Source: Pseudomonas sp. Irchel s3h17
Lineage (GTDB): Bacteria; Pseudomonadota; Gammaproteobacteria; Pseudomonadales; Pseudomonadaceae
Direction of reading: 5' to 3'
DNA: 64,000 nt
Assembly (NCBI RefSeq): GCF_900187505.1
Contig: NZ_FYDL01000003.1
Location: 1-64,000, forward strand
Shown: positions 34,420 through 42,418 of the stretch, in pieces
How the letters are laid out: each line of letters begins with the position of its first letter
Position numbering within the stretch: the stretch's first letter is position 1
Program-made: the position numbers and the translations under genes
The notes under the pieces: model-generated
What the model was told of the DNA's origin: nothing
The model's database searches: none
Seen by the model: only the letters and a program-made list of their open reading frames with translations

Positions 34420-34674
34420 ATGTCGAACGTCGTCGTCTATTCCAGCGATTACTGCCCCTACTGCTCGCGAGCCAAGTACCTGCTTGAGAACAAGGGCGTA
34501 GCCTTCGAAGAGATCAAGGTCGATGGCAAACCGCAGGTGCGTGCCGATATGGCCAGCAAGGCCGGGCGTACGTCCGTGCCGCAGATCTGGATCGGTAGCA
34601 CTCATGTGGGTGGTTGTGATGATCTGTTTGCCCTGGACCGCGCCGGCAAGCTCGACGCGCTGCTCAAGGCCTGA
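34420..34674 (+). CDS. grxC: glutaredoxin 3
   Basis: 84 residues. The dithiol active site CPYC (residues 11–14, SSDYCPYCSRAKYLLENKG), the cis-Pro loop in TSVPQIWIGSTHVGGCDDL, and the GG pair that binds glutathione are present. A cytoplasmic thiol–disulfide oxidoreductase, using glutathione. One base separates it from the rhodanese-like gene, and secB follows 56 bases later: yibN–grxC–secB is a conserved order. Confidence 0.96.
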   Translation: MSNVVVYSSDYCPYCSRAKYLLENKGVAFEEIKVDGKPQVRADMASKAGRTSVPQIWIGSTHVGGCDDLFALDRAGKLDALLKA

Positions 34675-34730
34675 CTGCTCCGTTCAAGAACAAGCAAACC
34701 TAAAAGACCCAAGATCAAGAAGGATCTGCG

Positions 34731-35213
34731 ATGACTGACCAACAGAACACTGCTGCCAACGAAGAAGAAACTGCACCGCAATTCTCCCTGCAGCGCATTT
34801 ACGTTCGTGACCTGTCCTTCGAAGCCCCGAAAAGCCCGGCGATCTTCCGCCAGCAGTGGGAGCCGAGTGTCGGTCTGGACCTCAATACCCGTCAGAAGGC
34901 TCTGGAAGAAGACTTCCACGAAGTCGTGCTGACCCTGTCGGTTACCGTGAAAAACGGTGACGAAGTGGCGTTCATCGCTGAAGTCCAGCAGGCCGGTATC
35001 TTCCTGATCAAGAACCTCGACTCGGCGTCGATGAGCCACACCCTGGGTGCTTTCTGCCCGAACATCCTGTTCCCGTACGCCCGTGAAACCCTGGACAGCC
35101 TGGTTACCCGTGGCTCGTTCCCGGCACTGATGCTGGCGCCGGTGAACTTCGATGCGCTGTACGCGCAAGAACTGCAGCGTATGCAGCAGGACGGCGCACA
35201 GACCGTTCAATAA
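34731..35213 (+). CDS. secB: protein-export chaperone SecB
   Basis: 160 residues, acidic. It holds preproteins unfolded and passes them to SecA. The core [22 protein letters not shown] with the SecA-contact residues, [28 protein letters not shown], and [37 protein letters not shown] are diagnostic. A Gln/Asn/Glu-rich N-terminal tail and a short C-terminal tail are also typical. A tetramer in the cytoplasm. The gene is followed by a REPIN. Confidence 0.97.
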   Translation: MTDQQNTAANEEETAPQFSLQRIYVRDLSFEAPKSPAIFRQQWEPSVGLDLNTRQKALEEDFHEVVLTLSVTVKNGDEVAFIAEVQQAGIFLIKNLDSASMSHTLGAFCPNILFPYARETLDSLVTRGSFPALMLAPVNFDALYAQELQRMQQDGAQTVQ

Positions 35214-35228
35214 GCCGCGCCGCTAAAC

Positions 35229-35291
35229 ATCGCGGGCAAGCCCGCTCCCACAGGATTGCGCAAAACCTGTGGGGGCGGGCTTGCCCGCGAT
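35229..35291. repeat. REPIN: paired REP elements
   Basis: ATCGCGGGCAAGCCCGCTCCCACAGG and its complement face each other around a 10-base centre. This is the common intergenic palindrome of fluorescent pseudomonads, placed at the end of secB, where it may also act as terminator. Confidence 0.85.
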
Positions 35292-35321
35292 TGTTTCTGT
35301 CAGGTGAAAACTCGCCGGGTG

Positions 35322-35777
35322 TTACTTGAAGCCCAGCTGGCGCCAGCCTTCATACACGGCGACCGCCACGGTGTTGGACAGGTTCAGGCTGCGGCAGCCT
35401 TCGCGCATGGGCAAGCGCAGGCGCTGGCCGTCTGGCAGGGCGTCCAGTACCTCGGCCGGCAAGCCACGGCTTTCCGGGCCGAACAGGAACGCATCGCCCT
35501 CGGCAAAACTGGCGTCATGGAACGGCCGCGAGCCCTTGGTGGTGAAGGCGAACAGGCGTGGGTGGCCGAGACTTTCCAGACAGCTGGCGAGGTCGGCGTG
35601 GCGCTGCAGGGTGGCATACTCGTGGTAATCGAGGCCGGCCCGGCGCAGGCGCTTGTCATCCATCTCGAAGCCCAGCGGCTCGATCAAATGCAGGTGGCAG
35701 CCACTGTTGGCGCACAGCCTGATAACGTTGCCGGTGTTCGGTGGAATTTCCGGTTGAAAAAGGATGACGTGAAACAT
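35322..35777 (-). CDS. trmL: tRNA (cytidine/uridine-34 2'-O)-methyltransferase TrmL
   Basis: 151 residues from the ATG (MFHVILFQPEIPPNTGN). SPOUT-class methyltransferase that methylates the ribose of wobble base 34 in tRNA-Leu. The SPOUT knot motifs are visible: motif 1 PPNTGNVIRLCANSG, motif 2 FLFGPESRGLP, motif 3 LNLSNTVAVAVYEGWRQ. A dimer in the cytoplasm. The start codon CAT/ATG overlaps head-to-head with the ATG of the divergent gene, sharing the CATG palindrome. Confidence 0.93.
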   Translation of the reverse strand: MFHVILFQPEIPPNTGNVIRLCANSGCHLHLIEPLGFEMDDKRLRRAGLDYHEYATLQRHADLASCLESLGHPRLFAFTTKGSRPFHDASFAEGDAFLFGPESRGLPAEVLDALPDGQRLRLPMREGCRSLNLSNTVAVAVYEGWRQLGFK

Positions 35778-36216
35778 GCACGGCTCCGCAGGTAAAGATG
35801 GGCAGCATTCTACGCCTGAAGTGGACTCGCGACCGAAGCTATTCCCACGGGTAATGGCCTCGCTGGCGATTGTCGGCCTGATGGTGGGCTTGATGGTTGG
35901 CCGCCTGACCAGCCCCGAACCGACCGAATTGCAGCAGGTCGAGGTGACGGGCGATGGCCTGGTGGTGTGGTTCAACAACGAACCCGGGACGCACGGCGAG
36001 TTGATCGACGGTAGCGTCGCGCTGCTGTTCGAGGCCGAGGGCAAGGCGCAGAAAGGCCAACTAAGGCTCAACGGCAAGGACGTGAACTGGCGGGTACGGG
36101 TAAGTGACAAGGGGCTGTTGCTGACACTGGTGGCGGCCCGGCCATTGAAGGGCGATTGGGCCGGCAGCGAGGTGGACGATCGCTGGCGACTGGAGATCCA
36201 TCTCCGGGAGCAATAA
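35776..36216 (+). CDS. hypothetical membrane-anchored protein
   Basis: 146 residues. A hydrophobic segment (VMASLAIVGLMVGLMVGRL, about residues 26–44) anchors a periplasmic beta-rich domain (LQQVEVTGDGLVVWFNNEPGTHGELIDGSVALLFEAEG...). No enzyme motif is visible and I do not recognise the family. Its ATG and that of trmL on the other strand share the sequence CATG, so both could not be initiated from well separated signals; an internal start near residue 27 (ATGGCCTCG) is an alternative that would clear the overlap. Confidence 0.65.
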   Translation: MHGSAGKDGQHSTPEVDSRPKLFPRVMASLAIVGLMVGLMVGRLTSPEPTELQQVEVTGDGLVVWFNNEPGTHGELIDGSVALLFEAEGKAQKGQLRLNGKDVNWRVRVSDKGLLLTLVAARPLKGDWAGSEVDDRWRLEIHLREQ

Positions 36217-36336
36217 AGAGGGAGTCCCGGCCTGCCTGTACCAAGGACCCCAAAGCGGCAGGGGCTCGTCGCGGTCTGCGTGATGAGCCCCGGGTGTAAA
36301 GAGGGGAATCCCCGGCCTGCCTGTACCAAGGTCCCC
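36214..36336. repeat. direct repeat pair with hairpin between
   Basis: Two copies of a ~38-base unit (36214–36251 and 36297–36336) share AAAGAGG-G-A-TCCCCGGCCTGCC then TGTACCAAGG-CCCC, differing at a few places. Between them lies an inverted repeat GGGGCTC/GAGCCCC (about 36260–36291). Origin unknown. Confidence 0.6.
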
Positions 36337-36417
36337 GAAACCGGGTAGTGATTGAGCTATTGCAGGGGGCGTGCCAGGTTTTAACAAGCTGCAATAAAAG
36401 AACTGGTGCACAGGCGA

Positions 36418-36441
36418 AAGCCCCGTAATTACGGGCTCTGG
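36418..36441 (-). terminator. possible terminator of ntrBC
   Basis: Minus strand AGCCCGTAATTACGGGGCTTTCG: an 8-bp stem followed by only three Ts, 210 bases after the ntrC stop. Weak. Confidence 0.35.
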
Positions 36442-36551
36442 TGATTTTATCGGTGATTTTTCGGTGGTGGCGAAGTCGCAATGAAGCGGGCTGTGCAGTG
36501 CGCGATCGCGGTTCACGATGCATTCAGTCGGTGCACGGGGGCCACAAAAGC

Positions 36552-36615
36552 ATCGCGGGCAAGCCCGCTCCCACAGGCTTGCGCAAACCTGATGTGGGAG
36601 CTGGCTTGCCCGCGA
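36552..36615. repeat. REPIN: paired REP elements
   Basis: ATCGCGGGCAAGCCCGCTCCCACAGG and the inverted copy CCTGATGTGGGAGCTGGCTTGCCCGCGA, the same family as at 35229–35291. Confidence 0.8.
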
Positions 36616-36650
36616 ATGGATCTAAAGTGCCGACAAGAGACTAAGGCTGT

Positions 36651-38087
36651 TTAGCCCTCATCCCCCTCGTCATCATCCCCGCCATCGACCTTCATCCCCA
36701 GCTCCTTGATCTTGCGAGTCAGGGTGTTGCGACCCCAGCCCAGCAGCACGGCGGCGTCGCGACGGCGGCCTGCGGTGTGCTTGAGGGCGGTTTCGATCAT
36801 GATCCGTTCGAAGCTGGGTACTGCGCTGTCGAGCAGGTTCGACTGACCGCGTGCCAGTGCCTGGTCGGCCCACTGGCGCAGCGCTTGCTCCCAGTTGGTC
36901 ACCGGCGCCGAATCCTGCGGCAGGCTCAGCAGTTCTGGCGGCAGGTCGCCGATGTGCACTTCGCGACCCGAAGCCATCACCGTGATCCAGCGGCAGGTGT
37001 TCTCCAGTTGGCGCACGTTACCGGGCCATGGCAGGTTCTTCAGGTATTCCTCGGTTTCGCTTTTCAGCAGCTTCGGCTCTACCGCCAGTTCTTGCGCGGC
37101 GCGGGACAGGAAGTGCTTGGCCAGGGTCGGGATATCTTCGCGACGGTCCGACAGGCGCGGAATGTGAATGCGGATCACGTTCAGGCGGTGAAACAAATCT
37201 TCACGGAATTTCCCGGCATGCACCAGGGTTTCCAGGTTCTGGTGAGTCGCCGCGATGATGCGTACGTCAACCTTGACCGGAACATGGCCGCCGACACGGT
37301 AAAACTCACCGTCCGCCAGCACCCGCAGCAAGCGGGTCTGGGTGTCGGCCGGCATGTCACCGATTTCGTCGAGGAACAGGGTGCCGCCATCGGCCTGTTC
37401 AAAGCGCCCGCGCCGCAGGTTGGCGGCACCGGTGAATGCGCCTTTCTCGTGGCCGAACAGCTCGGACTCCATCAGGTCCTTGGGGATCGCTGCCATGTTC
37501 AAGGCGATGAACGGTGAGGTCGCCCGTGGGCTGTGGCGGTGCAGGGCGTGGGCCACCAGTTCTTTGCCGGTACCGGATTCGCCATTGATCAGCACGGTAA
37601 TGTTGGAGTGGCTCAAGCGCCCGATGGCGCGAAACACTTCCTGCATGGCGGGCGCTTCGCCAATGATTTCCGGCGTGCGGGTCAGGGTCGGGGCGACTTC
37701 CAGCCCTTGCTGTTCCTGGGCATGCTGATTGGCGCGCTTGACCAGCGATACCGCTTCGTCAACATCGAACGGCTTGGGCAGGTACTCGAATGCGCCGCCC
37801 TGGTAGGACGCGACAGCGCTGTCCAGATCGGAGTGGGCGGTCATGATGATCACGGGCAGCCGTGGATGTTGTTCGCGTATCCGGGCCAGCAGGTCGAGGC
37901 CACTGGCACCGGGCATGCGGATGTCAGAGATGATCACGTCCGGTTGCTGGCGTGCCAGGCGGCTCATGACGCCATCGGCGCTGTCAAAGCTTTGCGTGGT
38001 CATGCCTTCCTGTTGCAAGGCTTTTTCCAGAACCCAACGGATAGAACGGTCGTCATCGACGATCCACACGGTTTCACTACGGCTCAT
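36651..38087 (-). CDS. ntrC: nitrogen regulator NtrC (sigma-54-dependent response regulator)
   Basis: 478 residues with three domains. Receiver (1–120): acidic pocket VDDDRSIRW and phosphoacceptor Asp54 in ISDIRMPGASG. AAA+ ATPase (140–375): Walker A GESGTGKELVAHAL, sigma-54 loop GAFTGA, Walker B GTLFLDEIGDMP. C-terminal Fis-type helix–turn–helix: RRRDAAVLLGWGRNTLTRKIKEL. It is phosphorylated by NtrB under nitrogen limitation and opens sigma-54 promoters such as glnA. The ATG overlaps the ntrB stop (ATGA). Confidence 0.98.
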   Translation of the reverse strand: MSRSETVWIVDDDRSIRWVLEKALQQEGMTTQSFDSADGVMSRLARQQPDVIISDIRMPGASGLDLLARIREQHPRLPVIIMTAHSDLDSAVASYQGGAFEYLPKPFDVDEAVSLVKRANQHAQEQQGLEVAPTLTRTPEIIGEAPAMQEVFRAIGRLSHSNITVLINGESGTGKELVAHALHRHSPRATSPFIALNMAAIPKDLMESELFGHEKGAFTGAANLRRGRFEQADGGTLFLDEIGDMPADTQTRLLRVLADGEFYRVGGHVPVKVDVRIIAATHQNLETLVHAGKFREDLFHRLNVIRIHIPRLSDRREDIPTLAKHFLSRAAQELAVEPKLLKSETEEYLKNLPWPGNVRQLENTCRWITVMASGREVHIGDLPPELLSLPQDSAPVTNWEQALRQWADQALARGQSNLLDSAVPSFERIMIETALKHTAGRRRDAAVLLGWGRNTLTRKIKELGMKVDGGDDDEGDEG

Positions 38088-39169
38088 GTCGATGTGGCTC
38101 CTTGTTCCAGTGGCAGAAAGATCGAGAACGTGGTGTGGCCTGGATGGCTGTCACATTCGATCAGGCCCTGGTGCTGGCTGATGATGTTCTGGGTAATGGC
38201 CAGGCCCAGCCCGGTACCGTCCGGGCGACCGCTGACCATGGGGAAAAAGATGGTTTCCTGCAGGTCGGCGGCAATGCCCGGGCCGTTGTCGATGATCTCG
38301 ATCTTGGTCACCAGGCGATGGCGTACGTGGCCGATGGTGAACTGGCGCATGGCGCGCGAGCGCAGGGTGATTCGTCCCAGGCGCAGCTCGTTCTGGCTGC
38401 TGATGGCCTGCATCGCGTTGCGCACGATATTCAGTACCGCCTGGATCATTTGTTCGCGGTCGATCAGCACGTCCGGGATGCTCGGGTCATAGTCGCGCAC
38501 CAATGTGATGCAGCCCTGGCTTTCGGCCTCGACCAGGTTGCACACGCGCTCCAGTACTTCGTGAATGTTGCACATGGCCAGCGACGGCAGCTTGTTTGAG
38601 CCGAGCATGCGATCCACCAGGTTCCGCAGGCGGTCGGCTTCCTCGATGATGACGTTGGTGTAGTCCTTGAGGCTTTCTTCCGGCAGCTCGCGAGCCAGCA
38701 GCTGGGCCGCGCCGCGAATCCCGCCCAGTGGGTTCTTGATCTCGTGAGCGAGGCCGCGTACCAGCATCTTGCTGGTCTCCTGCTTGGACAGCTGCGCTTC
38801 TTCCTTGGTGATGCGCAGCAAGCGGTCGCGTGGGTGTACTTCCAGCAACAGCAGGGTGGTGCCATTGCTCAGGATCGGTGTCACGGCATAGTCGACGGTC
38901 AGGGTCTGGCCGGTCAGGGCGGTGAGCATCGCTTCACGCTTGGTGAACGGGTGCGCCTGCTCGACGGCCTGGCGCAGGGAGTTCAGGGCTTCGGTCGACT
39001 CGGTAAACAACTCACTGATGAACTGGCCGTGGCTGCGCTGGCCGCTGATGGCCAGGAGCATTTCCGCGGCCGGGTTCATGTACTCAAGGCGCAGTTCGGC
39101 ATTGAGCAGAATGGTCGCGGTGGTCAGGTTGTCGAGTAGCAAGCGGTGCAGTGCGTCGCTGATGGTCAT
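38084..39169 (-). CDS. ntrB: nitrogen regulation sensor kinase NtrB
   Basis: 361 residues from the ATG (MTISDALHRLLLDNLTTA), with AGAGGT upstream; the frame reads on upstream without family resemblance. PAS domain (LLNAELRLEYMNPAAEMLL), then the HisKA box with the phosphorylated His in GLAHEIKNPLGGIRGAAQLLARELP, and the HATPase motifs DNGPGIAADLQETIFFPMVSGRPDGTGLGLAITQNII. Cytoplasmic; its kinase/phosphatase balance is set by PII proteins. Transcribed with ntrC. Confidence 0.97.
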   Translation of the reverse strand: MTISDALHRLLLDNLTTATILLNAELRLEYMNPAAEMLLAISGQRSHGQFISELFTESTEALNSLRQAVEQAHPFTKREAMLTALTGQTLTVDYAVTPILSNGTTLLLLEVHPRDRLLRITKEEAQLSKQETSKMLVRGLAHEIKNPLGGIRGAAQLLARELPEESLKDYTNVIIEEADRLRNLVDRMLGSNKLPSLAMCNIHEVLERVCNLVEAESQGCITLVRDYDPSIPDVLIDREQMIQAVLNIVRNAMQAISSQNELRLGRITLRSRAMRQFTIGHVRHRLVTKIEIIDNGPGIAADLQETIFFPMVSGRPDGTGLGLAITQNIISQHQGLIECDSHPGHTTFSIFLPLEQGATST

Positions 39170-39372
39170 TAGGACCTCTTTTGGAGCAAGGCAGCCCGGG
39201 GCCGGTCCCGGATTGCGCGCGCGAATAAATCGCCGATACGGGGAAAATGCAAAAACCAAACCAAGGCTCCGAAAAGAAGCAATAAACCCCTGAAACGGGC
39301 GTTTTAAGTTCGATTGCGTGGCGCTCTGCCAGCTTTGCCGGGTATTTTCGAACCAAAATGGGTTGCCATGTG

Positions 39373-39387
39373 GCAAGAGTGCAACCA
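39373..39387 (-). promoter_or_regulatory. sigma-54-like promoter element upstream of ntrB
   Basis: Minus strand TGGTTGCACTCTTGC has GG and GC at the -24/-12 spacing (TGG...TTGC) but deviates in the -24 box (TTG instead of CAC). It sits beside the NtrC site, so a repressor arrangement is possible. Confidence 0.3.
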
Positions 39388-39390
39388 ATC

Positions 39391-39405
39391 GCACCAATAT
39401 AGTGC
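39391..39405. promoter_or_regulatory. NtrC-binding site upstream of ntrB
   Basis: GCACCAATATAGTGC, on the minus strand GCACTATATTGGTGC, agrees with the enteric NtrC consensus GCAC-N7-GTGC seen at glnA. About 220 bases before the ntrB start. It suggests that ntrBC expression is controlled by NtrC itself. Confidence 0.65.
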
Positions 39406-39485
39406 GCAAACCAGAATGACGTCAGAAGAAAGAAGATTTCGGTCTTATTCTTCGAGGCGGTCACGGATCGCCGCCTGTCAGCGCT

Positions 39486-39992
39486 TCAGGGTTTGCGCGC
39501 CCGCTGCAGGCTGAAGGTGATCGCGGGGCTTTGTTGTACCGGGGTGTTTCCCGCCAGTACCTGAACGGCAAGGCTGTGCTCGCCACGGTCGATGTTGACC
39601 AGTTGCAGGCGCGGCCCGTTGCTCGGTTGACCATAGGGCTGGCCGTCCAGCAACAGGCGCAACCGATGGGCTTCCTGCAGGCGCGGCTCAATTCGCACAT
39701 CAACGGTGAAGGTACCGTTGTTGGCGCGAAGGGCTTCGTGCGTGGGCAGGCCGGTCAGCTCCAGCGTCGAGTACGTGCGGGTGATCTCGGTGCGCGGGGC
39801 TGCTTGCGCGGTGGTGGGTGATGTCGGGGGCGAAAGGGTGTTCATGGGCGCAGGTTCAATCACCTGGCTCTCCACACCATCGGGTGGCCGACTGCCGTAG
39901 GCGGTATTGCCGTGAGCGTCGGTGTACACATGGATCTGTGCCGCGGCGGGCAGGGTGATCAGTGTGAGCAGGCATAAACCTAATGAGCGCAT
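39486..39992 (-). CDS. DUF4124 domain-containing exported protein
   Basis: 168 residues with a signal peptide (MRSLGLCLLTLITLPAAA). The DUF4124 start box QIHVYTDAHGNTAYGSRPPDGVES is directly after the cleavage site. A Pro/Thr-rich linker follows, then a beta-rich segment (LRANNGTFTVDVRIEPRLQEAHRLRLLLDG) similar to a fibronectin-like or lipid-binding fold. Periplasmic; no function known. Same strand as ntrB, with 316 bases between. Similar proteins lie between glnA and ntrB in other pseudomonads, by my recollection. Confidence 0.85.
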   Translation of the reverse strand: MRSLGLCLLTLITLPAAAQIHVYTDAHGNTAYGSRPPDGVESQVIEPAPMNTLSPPTSPTTAQAAPRTEITRTYSTLELTGLPTHEALRANNGTFTVDVRIEPRLQEAHRLRLLLDGQPYGQPSNGPRLQLVNIDRGEHSLAVQVLAGNTPVQQSPAITFSLQRARKP

Positions 39993-40064
39993 TGCAGGTT
40001 CCCGTTGGCGCCTGGTGGGCGTTCGCGCTGACGATTTCTGGCAAGAGCACCACGCGGGCAGGCT

Positions 40065-40487
40065 TCAAGGCCGCTCCGACAACGCAATCCCGGGGCTGCC
40101 AGCATAGAACACGATCAGTTCTACAGGGCTGTCACCTGTTTTGCCACGATGAACGATATCGACCATTTCTGCGAGTGTTTGCCCTTGTTTGAGTAATTGC
40201 GTCTGGCCGCTGGCTTTTGCCTCGACAGTCAATTCGCCCGACAGAATGTAGGCCGCGTTGGGGGTGGGGTGAGTGTGCCAGTCAAGTTCGGAATTGGCCG
40301 GAATCTTGAGTTTGAGCAGGGTCAGTTCTGGGCGTCCGTCAGGGTAGGCGATGTACTCGGTGCCGTCCCAGGATGCGCTGCTCTGGAGCAGGATTTGCTT
40401 TTCGATCACAGGTTTTGCGAGTGTGCTGCTGCAGCCCGACATCATCAGGCCGGCGAGGACGATGGACGAGATTTTCAGGGGATTCAT
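40065..40487 (-). CDS. cupin-domain lipoprotein
   Basis: 140 residues. The N terminus ends in a lipobox (LMMSGCSS), so it is lipid-anchored after the Cys. The cupin motif 1 is LDWHTHPTPNAAYILSGELTVEA with metal-binding His pair, and motif 2 is around MVDIVHRGKTGDSPVELIVFYAG. Cupins are small beta barrels with many functions (isomerases, dioxygenases, binding proteins); which applies cannot be told. The unusual combination of cupin and lipoprotein places it at the inner or outer membrane. Upstream of it is the glnA terminator. Confidence 0.8.
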   Translation of the reverse strand: MNPLKISSIVLAGLMMSGCSSTLAKPVIEKQILLQSSASWDGTEYIAYPDGRPELTLLKLKIPANSELDWHTHPTPNAAYILSGELTVEAKASGQTQLLKQGQTLAEMVDIVHRGKTGDSPVELIVFYAGSPGIALSERP

Positions 40488-40619
40488 TGGCAGGGCTCCG
40501 CTCTTGGGTCGTACGGCGTGGTAGTGCCGAAAAGACTAAGCGCGGCCAGGCGGAGTGGATGCCGGACGCAACGCTGATTTTCCGAGGAGGGTGCCGAATA
40601 AGTTGTCGGAAGCTTCCAT

Positions 40620-40650
40620 AAAAAAGGCCTCCCGAAGGAGGCCTCTTTAG
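40620..40650 (-). terminator. rho-independent terminator after glnA
   Basis: Minus strand AGGCCTCC/GGAGGCCT with loop TTCG, followed by TTTTTTAT. A strong terminator 31 bases after the glnA stop. Confidence 0.92.
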
Positions 40651-40680
40651 GGTCACGCTGCTTGCGCAAGCGCTACTGGA

Positions 40681-42087
40681 TCAGCAGCTGTAGTACAGCT
40701 CGTATTCCAGTGGGTGTACGAAGGTACGAACCTTGATTTCTTCTTCGCTTTTCAGGGCGATGTAAGCGTCGATGAAGTCGTCGCTGAAAACGCCGCCTTT
40801 GGTCAGGAACGCACGACCTTTGTCCAGCTCTTCCAGGGCTTCTTTCAGGCTGCCGCAAACTTGTGGGATCTCTTTGGCCTCTTCAGGCGGCAGGTCATAC
40901 AGGTTTTTGTCAGCAGCGTCGCCAGGGTGGATCTTGTTCTGGATGCCGTCCAGGCCAGCCATCAGCAGTGCAGCGAAGCCCAGGTACGGGTTGGCTGCTG
41001 GATCCGGGAAGCGGGCTTCGATACGGCGAGCGCGAGGGCTGGACACGTAAGGAATACGGATCGAGGCGGAACGGTTGCGAGCCGAGTAGGCCAGCATGAC
41101 CGGTGCTTCGAAACCTGGGACCAGACGCTTGTAGGAGTTGGTCGACGGGTTGGTGAAGCCGTTCAGGGCCTTACCGTGCTTGATGATGCCGCCGATGAAG
41201 TACAGGGCGGTGTCGGACAGGCCGGCATAGCCTTCGCCTGCGAAGGTGTTCTTGCCATCTTTGGCGATGGACAGGTGAACGTGCATGCCCGAACCGTTGT
41301 CGCCGTACAGTGGCTTAGGCATGAAGGTCGCGGTGCGGCCGTATGCATCGGCAACGTTGTGTACGCAGTACTTCAGGGTCTGGACTTCGTCAGCCTTGGC
41401 AACCAGGGTGTTGAACTTCACGCCGATTTCGTTCTGGCCGGCAGTCGCCACTTCGTGGTGGTGAACTTCGATGACCAGGCCCATCTCTTCCATGGCGTTG
41501 CACATGGAGGTACGGATTTCGTGGTCGTGGTCGAACGGCGGAACAGGGAAGTAGCCGCCTTTGACGCCTGGACGGTGGCCTTTGTTGCCGCCTTCCACGT
41601 CCTGGTCGGACATCCACGAACCTTGTTCGGAGAAGATCTTGAACATCGAGCCGGAGATGTCGGACTTGAACTTCACTTCGTCGAAGATGAAGAATTCAGG
41701 CTCTGGGCCAACAAATACGGTATCGCCGATACCGGTCGACTTCAGGTATTCCTCGGCACGCTTGGCGATCGCACGTGGGTCGCGGTCGTAGCCTTGCATG
41801 GTCGAAGGCTCGATCACGTCGCAGACCAGGATCAGGGTCGGCTCTTCGGTGAACGGGTCGAGGACGGCAGTGGTGTCGTCCGGCATCAGGATCATGTCGG
41901 AGGCTTCGATGCCTTTCCAGCCAGCGATGGAGGAGCCGTCGAACATTTTGCCTTCTTCGAAGAAAGCATCATCCAGCGCGTCGCGAGCCGGCATGGTCAC
42001 GTGGTGCTGAGTGCCTTTGGTATCCGTGAAGCGCAGATCAATCCATTTGACGTCATGATCTTTGATGAGTTGAACCGACTTCGACAT
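40681..42087 (-). CDS. glnA: glutamine synthetase, type I
   Basis: 468 residues. Catalyses ATP-dependent amidation of glutamate, the entry of ammonia into metabolism. Signatures: [22 protein letters not shown] (N-terminal), [10 protein letters not shown], the ATP loop [27 protein letters not shown] with NRSASIRIP, and the adenylylation Tyr in [16 protein letters not shown]. It acts as a dodecamer; adenylylation by GlnE lowers its activity. It is preceded by a sigma-54 promoter, so NtrC control is expected. The neighbours ntrBC fit. Confidence 0.98.
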   Translation of the reverse strand: MSKSVQLIKDHDVKWIDLRFTDTKGTQHHVTMPARDALDDAFFEEGKMFDGSSIAGWKGIEASDMILMPDDTTAVLDPFTEEPTLILVCDVIEPSTMQGYDRDPRAIAKRAEEYLKSTGIGDTVFVGPEPEFFIFDEVKFKSDISGSMFKIFSEQGSWMSDQDVEGGNKGHRPGVKGGYFPVPPFDHDHEIRTSMCNAMEEMGLVIEVHHHEVATAGQNEIGVKFNTLVAKADEVQTLKYCVHNVADAYGRTATFMPKPLYGDNGSGMHVHLSIAKDGKNTFAGEGYAGLSDTALYFIGGIIKHGKALNGFTNPSTNSYKRLVPGFEAPVMLAYSARNRSASIRIPYVSSPRARRIEARFPDPAANPYLGFAALLMAGLDGIQNKIHPGDAADKNLYDLPPEEAKEIPQVCGSLKEALEELDKGRAFLTKGGVFSDDFIDAYIALKSEEEIKVRTFVHPLEYELYYSC

Positions 42088-42186
42088 AGTGTCCTCCGGG
42101 TGGCTTCGGGCTTAGTAATGGATAGCCCTTGGAATGTGGGTGATGCCGGCGCGAATACTCTGCCAAGGCAACCTGCCTCACAAGGG

Positions 42187-42202
42187 AGCAAATTGCATGC
42201 CA
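42187..42202 (-). promoter_or_regulatory. sigma-54 promoter of glnA
   Basis: Minus strand TGGCATGCAATTTGCT matches TGGCACG-N4-TTGCT in all but one position, with correct spacing; it is about 100 bases before the glnA ATG. NtrC-dependent sigma-54 control of glnA is established for related bacteria. Confidence 0.85.
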
Positions 42203-42370
42203 GTGCCCCGACTTGGGTTTTCTGCCCCAATATCACGCTTATAAAGGCGCAAAGCCCTGAAATACGAAAAATAGCGCCCTCTAATGTAGCGTCAGCTGCC
42301 GTAAATGACCCGTTTTGGTGCATCGAAAACCTTCTGCATATTAACTGGTTAAACCTTGAGCAATTTCCGC

Positions 42371-42376
42371 TATAAT
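42371..42376 (+). promoter_or_regulatory. -10 box upstream of thiI
   Basis: TATAAT lies 43 bases before the thiI ATG. The -35 region is weak: TTAAAC at 16-base spacing. Confidence 0.45.
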
Positions 42377-42418
42377 CCGCGCCCCCCTTTTTCGGCTGGC
42401 CGTGCGCGTGCTGTTTTC

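Larger units (their letters stand above)
36217..36650. other. repeat-rich intergenic region between the 35776 gene and ntrC
   Basis: 434 bases without a convincing gene. It contains the direct-repeat pair, the hairpin, a REPIN, and a minus-strand stem AGCCCGTAATTACGGGGCT (36418–36441) with a short T-run that could end the ntrBC transcript. Confidence 0.55.
39170..39485. other. ntrB upstream region with NtrC-type site
   Basis: 316 bases between ntrB and the DUF4124 gene upstream on the same strand. It holds an NtrC-like operator and a sigma-54-like element 3 bases from it (listed separately). No coding potential is seen. Confidence 0.6.
42088..42418. other. glnA/thiI divergent promoter region
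   Basis: 331 bases between divergent glnA and thiI. Contains the glnA sigma-54 promoter (42187–42202). Weak NtrC-like half sites lie at 42224–42238 (GCCCCAATATCACGC) and at about 42309–42323 (minus strand GCACCAAAACGGGTC). The thiI -10 box is at the right. No coding frame is supported. Confidence 0.65.

Noticed and set aside
36061..36523. Minus-strand frames covering the repeats before ntrC
   Set aside because: Created by the direct repeats; two frames overlap each other and neither has an RBS.
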